A DNA stretch of 64,000 bases from Arcuatula senhousia (lineage: Eukaryota > Mollusca > Bivalvia > Mytilida > Mytilidae): contig OZ020303.1 of the NCBI GenBank assembly GCA_963971305.1, positions 20,209,184-20,273,183 on the forward strand, read 5' to 3'. The translations under genes were made by a program, and so were the position numbers. Shown piece after piece: positions 46,770 to 55,290 of this stretch (its first letter is position 1; each line of letters begins with the position of its first letter). The notes under the pieces were generated by a model. That model had not been told where the DNA came from. It searched no databases and was given only the letters and a program-made list of their open reading frames with translations.

Positions 46770-47525
46770 TGAACATTAATCCTTTACTAAAAGAAGCTTG
46801 TGATGTTAATAGATACATACATGAAAATTGTAGGTATTTATGGAACACATATGCACTAAGTGTTTTTAAAGAATTTAACCTCAACTCTGATGATTTTATT
46901 CATTCTGATAGAGACTACTCAGAAATTAAATATCAAAATAAAAAGAACTAAATAAAGTGATTCAAGAAGTGTATGTTCAGCGTTATCTTGATAAACTTAA
47001 TGATTTAACAGAAGACTGCAAACTTTATTTATATAGCCAACTTAAGACAGATCTAAAAATGGAAAATTATTTGAAAGAAACAATTTTTTTAATCGTAAAC
47101 TTATAACGCGATTTAGGACTAGCGATCACTGTCTATTAATCGAAACCGGGCGTTACAAGAAAATTCCTAGACTAGAAAGACTCTGCAAATGTTGCAACAT
47201 CCTTGAAGATGAATTTCACTTTTTCCTTAATTGTACATATAACGATTATTTGCGAAATCTGTTTTTCGATAACATAAAAAATAACCATAACAACCAATTC
47301 CCCAACTTAAGCCCTATTGATAAAATATAATTTTTATTAGTCCCGAAAAATGAGTTATTGGCTGATCTGTGTGACTTTATTCAACAGTCATTAGAACTGA
47401 GAAACAGGTCCATGTCAGCTAATGCATAATTCTACTTGTTTTTGTTTTGATATTGTTTGTATATTCTTTAATTTTAGATTGTATTACTTGACCCTAATGG
47501 GTGTATTTTTGCAATAAAGATATTT
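46770..47525 (+). pseudogene. 5'-truncated non-LTR retrotransposon, C-terminal end
   Basis: Frameshifted segments read ENCRYLWNTYALSVFKEF (46,820 on), then VQRYLDKLNDL, then FRTSDHCLLIETGRYK, RLCKCC and EDEFHFFLNC at about 47,110-47,250. The IETGRY, CxxC and EDEFHFLxxC order is what is seen after the RT domain in many non-LTR elements, a zinc-knuckle-like tail. The RT catalytic region is absent. After the stop the 3' end carries GACCCTAATGGGTGT and ends at TGCAATAAAGATATTTAAT. It lies inside the fold-back composite. Confidence 0.7.
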
Positions 47526-47923
47526 AATATCGTAGTCAACGTGACACAGAGAAATAACTATCTATCAACCTTTTCATGATCATCTCAAAAAGAGAGCCTT
47601 AAATGCTATAATAAGCTCCCGCAAGGCGGAACCTAAATTGCCTGAGTATACGTACTATGCTGCATGAAACCGGAATAGGTATAAGCTAGTCGACATATCC
47701 GCACCCAATGGCACGGAATGCAAAATTAATTTTCTACTTTGTGATTTGTATTTCTAAAATTAAAATACGTAAATATTTTATTAATATGAATATTTTGAAT
47801 ATTTCTAGCTATAAAGATGCATTTAAAGATTTTTTTTTTAATGAAAACGCTATATATTTCATTGACGTCATAATTGTTCAAAACAAAATTACAGAATGGC
47901 GGGAAACTGTCATTCCAATTTTC

Positions 47924-48159
47924 CACAGGCGTTTGGGTTCAGGATTATTTTTTTCATTAATAATGTGTATATAAAAATTTTCATACTCGTCTATATACTA
48001 TTTCCACACAGGCGTTTGGGTTCAGGATTATTTTTTTCATTAATAACGTGTATATAAAAAATTTCATACTCGTCTATATACTAGTATATAGACGAGTATG
48101 AAATTTTTTTATATACACGTTATTAATAAAAAAAATAATCCTGAACCCAAACGCCTGTG
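47924..48159. mobile_element. Palindromic element with an extra half unit, 8-bp target duplication
   Basis: 48,007-48,159 is a near-perfect palindrome of 153 bases. Its arms start and end with CACAGGCGTTTGGGTTCAGG and its reverse complement, the centre is ACTAGT at about 48,082, and one substitution and one base indel separate the arms. Directly upstream, 47,924-48,000 repeats one half unit up to the centre, followed by TTTCCA. The whole composite is flanked by CAATTTTC (47,916-47,923 and 48,160-48,167). It encodes no protein. An 8-bp duplication fits hAT-type insertion, among others. Confidence 0.8.
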
Positions 48160-48167
48160 CAATTTTC

Positions 48168-49349
48168 GTGGAACAACAGACTTACACAAAGCGTAATGTA
48201 CATGGCAACTAAATAAATATTCTGCCGAAATATTTCTGCAGTCATAAACTTATAACCTTGTCCATGTTGTGTCTTGAGCAGTGTATGATATTGTTTCTTC
48301 TCTAAACTTTACATTCGAAAATGAAAGAAGAAACTCTTTAATGGTGTCCTCTATGACGTCCGGTTCTATCGTCTATTTTAAGCATATAATGACGTCATTT
48401 TTAGTTTTAGAAAGAAAAAAACACACTTCCTCGTTCTGTTTGCAGGTGCGCTCCTTTTCAAAACCATGCAAAAGCTTGCATTTCTTGCTGTTATTAAAGA
48501 CATTTTATTCTGAAAAGGGGGGGTCTGCAGTTTTGGTCTAGTCGGAAAATTTGTTTTTCGCCGTTTTGTGCCGCCGAGATTATTTATAGTAAAGAATCTT
48601 GGGACAGATTTTTTCCCTTGCCAGATTATTTATCTCCATTTTGTTTTCAGGCAAGATTTTTTATATACAAGAACTGCCACTCACCCCCGTCAGAATCAAA
48701 TCATAAATATATCTAAAATATATCTGCGGGAGCTTATCAGGTTGAACCTGCATCATATTATTACTGTTGAACCACTTCTACTGCACAAATAGAATTGTTT
48801 CGAGTGTCCCAATAACGTGGACCGTGACCATAGAAATGCTCCGGCGTCGGTTCGTTTGTGCGTCCGTCACAGTTTATGTATTCAGTAACTGTTATTTGCA
48901 GGCTTTTGATATTTGGTATTCAGCTTTAGGTAGGGGTCTCAAATCGTGGAATGCGTTTTCAGGACTATCGCTTAATTATCTGTTTCCCATTTACCAAACC
49001 GACACAGAATGGTTTGCTCTTGGGGGAGACAAAAAATTATGTTCTTGTATTTGTTTAATACCTGAAAGCTTCGTTTACAATGCCTGTTTTGATTTTTTTT
49101 AACTCAAATTGATGTTTATGTCACATTATGAAACAAAAAGCCAAATAAGACTAGCTTAATAAAAATAATCTAGACAATTTTTAAGTTTAAACCAAATATT
49201 AAGGAAAAATAAAATGAATTTAAAAACAATTCTTGCAAAAAGATGAAGTTTTTTTTCTCAAAGTGTATTATTTAAAGTGTAACATTGACATAGTGATAAA
49301 ATTATAGCATTTAATCAAGCAAGACTAAACGGAGCCTTAATATGAAGGG
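48168..49349. other. Interior of the fold-back composite, function unknown
   Basis: Several ORFs of 74-111 residues occur (48,281-48,541, 48,568-48,792 and 48,767-49,102). None shows a domain. The last ends in TGTTTTGATTTTTTTTAAC, with a polypyrimidine run and possible acceptors upstream. They may be remnants of an element-encoded gene, or noise. Confidence 0.35.
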
Positions 49350-49526
49350 GGAAAGATCAGTATGGATTTGCGAAAAGGGGAAAATCTAGTATATACTCAT
49401 TTTTCCTACCCAAATTTTAGGGGGAAAGATTCAGTATTTACTGATATTTCCGGGGGGAAATCTCAGTATATACTGATTTTTCCGGGGGAAAGATGAGTAG
49501 GGGGAAAAACTAGTATGTTACACCGG

Positions 49527-50160
49527 TTTTCCAAGAACGCGTGTAAGTACCTATTTCTTCCGTAAAAATTAAATTTCTATATATACTGAAACCTTAAGTG
49601 GTTTCATTCTAAAAACCGAAAGTTTTAAATAACATTGCATTTCATTGGTCGACATCATCGATCAATATCAGCACCGGTTATTATTGGTTAATTGACCAGT
49701 CTGAGATCGCTGCACGTGCTCGCATCTCACTCAACCTGGTTATGTCACATTGAAAAAAGTCATTTACGGAAGAATTATAGGTTCTTACATAAGTTCTTGG
49801 AAAAGACGGGTTGATCTTTCACAAGTGATATAATTTTTCAGTCTTTTTTCCAGTGCATTGCAACGGAACGAGCCAAAAGACCCCAAAAATTCTATTACGA
49901 GTGAAAGATCATTGCCGGTTTTCCAAGAGCGCGTGTACGTACCTATTTCTTCCGTAAAAATTTTATTTCTGTATACTGAAACCTTAGGTGGCTTCATTCT
50001 AAAAACCGAAAGTTTTAAATAACATTGCATTTCATTGGTCGACATCATCGATTATTATTATTGGTTAATTGACCAGTGTGAGATTGCTGCACGCGCATCT
50101 CAACCTGGTCATTTCAAACTGAAAAAAGTGATTTACGGAAGAAACGGTTGTCGACATATG
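49527..50160 (+). repeat. Tandem pair of a 392-bp repeat containing hairpin HB
   Basis: TTTTCCAAGAACGCGTGTAAG at 49,527 repeats as TTTTCCAAGAGCGCGTGTACG at 49,919. The collinear sequence includes AAAACCGAAAGTTTTAAATA, GCATTTCATTGGTCGACATC and TTGGTTAATTGACCAGT. Between the two lies hairpin HB (49,790-49,920). The first unit was split by the 3.3-kb composite: its HB half lies at 46,190-46,226. Confidence 0.8.
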
Positions 50161-50204
50161 AATAGTTCTCTACATGTTCTAAATCTTCCGCCCCTACCCA
50201 CCCC

Positions 50205-50394
50205 TCCTCTTTTTCCGTGGTCTTCAAACTTGAATGATCAATCTCATTGTCCCGAGAAAATGACAAAAACGAATCAGTCATACCGGAGAATTGGTGGATC
50301 GCAATGGTCCTGACTTAGTACAGGCATTTCAAACGAAATGGTGGGTTAAACCAGGTTTTATGGCGCCAAACCTCCCTCTTCCATTACGATCTTA
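50205..50394 (-). repeat. Dispersed repeat DR1, copy 3
   Basis: The reverse complement reproduces 1-175, including the very first bases of the window (CAATGGAAGAGGGAGG). Just upstream is the SINE-B-type block CCGCCCCTACCCACCCCTCC. Confidence 0.85.
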
Positions 50395-50589
50395 GGATCC
50401 GGTAATGACCATAGAACACAACATAGTTGTGAGACACAATAGGGATATTGAGGTGATCATCTCAGTACAGCAGACCAGTAAAACACTAATTAAAACAATT
50501 AATCACCATATCTTTTAACTCAATTTTGAACTTTTCTACTAGTGGCTGATAACGAAGAAAGAATTTTTTTAGGGATTGTATGAGACGTT

Positions 50590-51345
50590 TTTCTTATAGC
50601 CCTGTTCCAAAAGTCGGTCACGAAGAAATCGATGTCTGATAAAAAAAATCAGTGAAATGTGTGCAAGCTCTGGCATATCGAATAAGTTGTGAAATATAAA
50701 CATCGTATGCAGGGGAAGTAGGTATATTGCTCTGTAGATTAGGAAAATTAATCATTTGAAAATTAAAATCGTCTCTTTTATCGTACATTTTTGTACCACC
50801 TGGGTCAAATTCGAGGTGCAAATCAAAGAAAAACGTGAAGTAATTGATTCGGTGGTCTCTTTAATCTCCAATTCTGGAGGAGATATCGAAGGACATCATC
50901 AATATATCTGAATGTAATATTAAATGACCTTGCTTCTTTCATCTTCTTGTTCTTTACGAGTCCCTAAAGAAATTCAGTCTCGTAAGAGTATAAAAACAAA
51001 TCGACGAGGATAGGAGCACATTTTGTGCCCATTGGAATGCCGATTTGTTGTTGAAAAATCTCTCATCCGAAGGTGACAAATATGTTGTCAATAAGGAAAT
51101 CAAGCATACTGCAAACTTGTTCCAGTGCGTAACAAATTTTATCTTTGAAAGAGGTTTTGGAAATGAATGTAGAGTTATAACCCAAAACAACAAAATTCCT
51201 AGAATTTGAAAATTTTCGAGAAGTTTTTCCAGGCGAAAATGATGATAAAATGAACATTTAATTATCATGATAATTGCGTGTTTTCATAGATTCGCATTGT
51301 TTGCCTGACGCTCTCTCACCTCTTTATGAGATCACCTTAATTGTT
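50590..51345 (-). pseudogene. Penelope-like RT pseudogene retaining the catalytic motif
   Basis: On the minus strand, 51,260 to 50,620 holds consecutive RT blocks: MLDFLIDNIFVTFG, GIPMGTKCAPILVDLF, YSYETEF, then ITFRYIDDV at about 50,890-50,915 with both catalytic aspartates intact, and DKRDDFNFQ, NFP, IPTSPAYDVYISQLIRY. At least three frameshifts break the frame and there is a small deletion after YIDDV. This is the only fragment in the window that keeps the palm motif. It is a different subfamily from the 62-64 kb copy, judging by many substitutions. No GIY-YIG endonuclease is visible. Confidence 0.75.
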
Positions 51346-51439
51346 GACCAATATTAAAGTTAATGTTCTGATTTTTTTTCAAAAGAGAGGAGGATACATC
51401 AGATTCCTAAGATTAAACCTTGGTTAAAACGTAGAGTTC

Positions 51440-51660
51440 CTTGATTTAATGAAAGAAGCAAAGGTACCAATGAGGTACAAATGTATCCGAATGTCAAAAG
51501 TCTGAAAGGGGAGAGACAAAACCAGTAAACACCAACAAGGATGAGACAAAAAACAGACAACATGTAAAACATGGAAACACAAAATAACTGAATATCAATC
51601 CACAACGCGAACTCCAGTCGAAACAAGAGTGAACTCTGGTGCTCCGGAATTTTGTTAAGC
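51440..51660 (-). repeat. Detached 3' tail of the Penelope-like element
   Basis: AGCAAAGGTACCAATGAGGTA, GTCTGAAAGGGGAGAGAC, GAATATCAATCCACAACGCG and AACAAGAGTGAACTC are collinear with 62,283-62,465. It lies next to the RT pseudogene on the side opposite its 3' end, so it belongs to another copy. Confidence 0.75.
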
Positions 51661-52835
51661 ATTTTTTTAAAGCAGTGTTTTGATTTCATAAATTACGCAA
51701 TAATGTATTTTGAAATATCTCTCTGTGATAAACTTCTTCAAAAGTTCATTTTATAATATGGATCTACTTGTAATCTGAATTTAATACATAGACAAAAAAG
51801 AGTTTCTCGCTTTAAATTATTGAATAGTGGAAAATTAAAGCCGCATAGACTCTTCAGCTTAATAGTAAAACAAAATTTAAGTGGTTTCATACCACCATCA
51901 TTTACCACTATACCCAGTGACCACAAACATGTTTTCTAGTAATGGTCTTCGCCCGTCCATCCGTGTGTCCGTCACTCTTTTTACACCTCGGGACCTCATC
52001 TTGTGTTATCAAGTAGTAATGAGTGACTCAAGAATGTCCAATTCGATTTCTAGTGACAACCCCTCGTTTTCGAAGGCATCAATCAAGGCTTGACAGTTGC
52101 TATGCTCAATGTCCGGGCTCAGTCGCAGCCCAAACCGCATCGCATAGGCATATATTTGGATTGTATATTTCTTAACTACAAATAAATAACTGTAACAATC
52201 TGTTCAATATTTCATATACCTACCTATATATATATCTTTTACAATCATTATGTTGTGCTCTTCAAGTCATCTTAAATAGAATACGCGGTTTTTTTTGTTT
52301 TTTTTTTTATTCCATTATGAACATGACATAAAGTGGAACATGACAAGTTTAAAAACACATTAAGCTTGCTGTATAATTTAGATCACTCGGCCTTGATGAT
52401 TGTCTATTTTTATGATATACATAAGTGGTTGTCTTCACTATTTATGTAATATATGGTTAATGTAAACAGCGAATAAGCGAAAGAAGTTTCACGCAGTCTA
52501 GTCATCAATATCAAAGTTGTCAATATCTTTTTGCCTTCAACATCTCTGAAGTGTCCATTAAATTAGGCAAATTGGATTTTTATTCATTTTTTTTTCTTTA
52601 GCATAAATAATTTAGCGACAGAATTCATCGTCATTTTCACACAAAGTTCATTCACTGTTTTGCACCCGTAAGATGCCAACAGAAAATGATTAAGTCCCAT
52701 CTTGTAATTGGTTTTATTATTAGTTTTTGTAGGTCTCTTGATAGTAGATTCCACAAGGCACTTTGAACCAATCACTGGATATCAAGTTACAAGTTACGTC
52801 ACAAGTCTTAGTTACAAGACATTGTTTTATTTTAC
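51661..52835. other. Mostly unique DNA, no supported gene
   Basis: A less AT-rich island at 51,930-52,150 has a 70-codon ORF (51,881-52,093) without a domain or a clear exon boundary. The rest is AT-rich. Confidence 0.4.
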
Positions 52836-52837
52836 TT

Positions 52838-53720
52838 GTTACCCGTGCGAGTTACGGTTGGCGAATATGCCCCGCAGCAGCGCTAAGCTTATCGGTAAAA
52901 TTCCACTAAAGAGCGCTCAACAATCTGATATTAGGTCTGGCTTTTTTGCACACAAAACGACTGGGATGTATGCCCCGGGGGGAGGGGTACTCCCTAAATA
53001 CCAATATACGGGATGTGCATTTTTTATGGGTCCATTTTTCACAATTTTTTACATAGATTTGGGTATCTTTTTTTAAGCAGTACACATAGATTTGGTACCC
53101 ATTTTTATGTCTTACATAGGCATGAGAGTCAAAACAGAAAAGATGCCATAGACTTGGGTCTTTTGTGTTTTTGGAATACTTAACAAAGTTAAGATGTCAT
53201 TTAAAAGTAAGAAAGAGACTTGTAATTTATTTTATGAGACTATAATAAATGAAAAAAATCTTAATTGACTTTAATATCGTCACATAGATATGGGTATTTG
53301 TTTGCTAAGCACATAGATTTGGGTATGTTTTTGACGATTTTCTGGCATAGATTCGGGTACCAATTTTAATCTACAAAATGCACACCCCGTCATAAAACAC
53401 CAGATAACCCCCCCCCCCCCCGAGGCGTTTGAATGGAGCAGCCCTTTCATAATGAATGCCGGGGTCGTCAGGCTAACATGCAGAAAACCTGACCGTATAC
53501 CATACTGGTGCACCGTGCTGGGAAAATGTCACGTTCTTTGCACGTTAAAAAACCACGATAAGAGTAGAACCAATGGGATCCCCATGTAGGAGGCTAATTT
53601 CCTGTCCCTACCCATCACTCCTTTTTCAAGTAGCAATCAAAACTCTCCTCTCCGATTGGCCTTGTTGTCCTTTCCTCCACTTTATCATCGTACGTGTGCT
53701 TGGGAGCAAATCAATAACAT
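52838..53720 (+). repeat. SINE-A copy interrupted by a 0.43-kb insertion
   Basis: The left part (52,838-52,984) runs from TACCCGTGCGAGTTACGG to CGACTGGGATGTATGCCCC. The right part (53,413-53,720) resumes with GCGTTTGAATGGAGCAGCCC and continues to ATCGTACGTGTGCTTGGGAGC. The family order is preserved across the break. Confidence 0.8.
52985..53412. mobile_element. 0.43-kb G/C-ended insertion in SINE-A
   Basis: The insert begins GGGGAGGGGTACTCCCTAAA and ends in a C13 run followed by CGAGG. CACATAGATTTGGGTAT-like units recur at about 53,050, 53,085, 53,282 and 53,310, and GGATGTGCATTTTT near the left end pairs with AAAATGCACACCCC near the right. It is therefore an inverted-end element with repeated subterminal motifs. 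The homopolymer end makes the target duplication unreadable. Confidence 0.65.
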
Positions 53721-54189
53721 TTTATTTGTCATTACACTGTCTCACTGCTAGCAATACGCGTATCGAGCTCAATATTTGTTACTGCTACAATAGAAAGGCG
53801 AATTGGGTCTAAATTTTTTTCTTATACCTGCTAGGGATTTTTCATATTTATTTTTACAACGAGCTTACGTCCTATTGATCAGATGCACAATAATTTTCCT
53901 GGATTCGCGTCAGCTCAATAGAAATAATGCAGTTACATGTAATAAAAAATGTATATATAAAGAAGTAAAAATTATTGCACTTGATACGCGTGTTCCTAGC
54001 GGTGAATCTGAAGATCCGTTATGTTTGTTTTTAATTGCTTGACCACTTTATTAAAGAACAATTGAAACAATAAATAATCTGTCTCATCTTATGAAGCTGG
54101 ATCTTATTGTTTTACCACAGCTCGTTCCGTTCATTTTTTTGTGTCTGTTTACGGAAGGATTTAACACCCTTTTCAACGTACTTGGACCA
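53721..54189. other. AT-rich stretch, no supported gene
   Basis: A 79-codon ORF (53,803-54,042) has no recognised domain. No repeat copy was seen. Confidence 0.35.
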
Positions 54190-54345
54190 TATAGGGCGGT
54201 AAGTTTTAATGGTGGTATAAGCCTGAGTACCCGCAGGGAACCACCAATCTTTAGCAGGAAACTGACAAACTTAATCACACACAGGGAAGTCCCATTTTTG
54301 TTAATTACAAGCGGGACTCGAACACCACGTGAAACGTGATCGGCT
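54190..54345 (-). repeat. SINE-C fragment, minus strand
   Basis: The reverse complement reads CACTAGCCGATCACG, GGTGTTCGAGTCCCGC (the B-box-like element), TTTGTCAGTTTCCTGC and AAAACTTACCGCCC, matching 33,390-33,530. Confidence 0.7.
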
Positions 54346-54599
54346 AGTGATCAATAGTGTGGTATTTAATCAGCGCTTTAGACCAGTCGGCCAATTTTCT
54401 ACTTTGTTGGCTTCCTTACTACTGAATTATAAAGGAACGTATTTAGATTACATTGCCTTTTATTCCGCAACAACTCAATGGTTACATGTCAACGTCGGTT
54501 ACAATTGGTGTAACTTTAGTTTAAAGCTTTTTTATTTATACTTGATCGGAAAAAAAACTAAATGCTTCTGTGATACCCTCTCTAGTTTGTAGTTTGTGA

Positions 54600-54690
54600 G
54601 CGAGTACTTTATAGTGGAGATCGAACCACGAACGTTGGTGTTAGTACTGCAGCCCTGCTCGATAACCACTTCTCCGTAGCTTTTCGCGTA
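54600..54690 (-). repeat. tRNA-like SINE head
   Basis: On the minus strand an A-box-like GGAGAAGTGGTTATCGAGC is followed, about 33 bases on, by a B-box-like CGTGGTTCGATCTCCAC. The arms of a tRNA are degraded and no acceptor stem closes, so it is treated as a polymerase III-derived SINE head and not as a tRNA gene. Confidence 0.55.
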
Positions 54691-54769
54691 CCTTTAGCCA
54701 TGTAAATGATATAGCTACAAAAAATTATCTTTTGTTTCGATACTGATAAAAATGATTTGTTAGACCATA

Positions 54770-54945
54770 AAAAATGGGTCAAAGACAGAAATGGCCGGAT
54801 TTCGTTTAACAGGAAGTAGGTGAGCGACAGACCTGAAATCGAATCCCACGTTACGGAAGCCCATGCTGATGCTGCATACCAAATATCAAGAGGCTGTGAT
54901 TAGTAGTTGCTGAGAAAACTGTTACGATTTTTTTTGTATTATTGA
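54770..54945 (+). repeat. Dispersed repeat DR3, best copy
   Basis: ATTTCGTTTAACAGGAAGTA, GGTGAGCGACAGACC, CATGCTGATGCTGCATACC and TTAGTAGTTGCTGAGAAAAC are all present in order. Copies lie at 16,000-16,215 (opposite strand) and 30,893-31,015. Confidence 0.7.
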
Positions 54946-54959
54946 ACATTAATGTAAAA

Positions 54960-55290
54960 ATTGGGTCAAAGACAGACAATACAAACTAGTACATCACAAC
55001 ATCTTGGCCCAATCGACACTAAAGACAGTACACACTAGTACATCACAACATCATGACACAGTCGTCACTATAGACGGTACAACTTAGTACATCGCAACAT
55101 CATGACAGTTGTCACTAAAGACAGTACAAACTAACACATCACAACATCTAACAGTCGTCACTAAAGACAAATACAAACTAGTTCATCGCAACATAATGAC
55201 ACAGTCGTCATTAAAGACTATACAAAATAGTACATCACAACATCATGGCACAGTCGACACTAAATAGAGTACAAACTAGTAAATCACAAC
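54960..55290 (+). repeat. Minisatellite, roughly 48-bp unit, about seven copies
   Basis: Units contain GTACATCACAACATCATGAC, then ACAGTCGTCACTAAAGAC and AGTACAAACTA. Periods vary slightly and some units have deletions. Two outlying unit fragments lie at 55,520-55,600 (CATAACACAGTCGTCACTC). Confidence 0.85.

Larger units (their letters stand above)
46227..49522. mobile_element. 3.3-kb fold-back composite with CCGG target duplication
   Basis: The left end reads TGTTACATACTAG followed by TTTTTCCCCC. The right end is its reverse complement with one mismatch over 23 bases. CCGG flanks both ends (46,223-46,226 and 49,523-49,526). Just inside lie arrays at about 46,240-46,432 and 49,350-49,500 built from roughly 30-base units containing AGTATATACT and TTTTCCCCCGG, inverted relative to each other. 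The flanks belong to hairpin repeat HB. The neighbouring HB copy reads ATCATTGCCGGTTTTCCAAG at about 49,910-49,930 with no insertion. The interior carries a non-LTR fragment and a nested palindromic element. No transposase is recognised. Confidence 0.75.
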
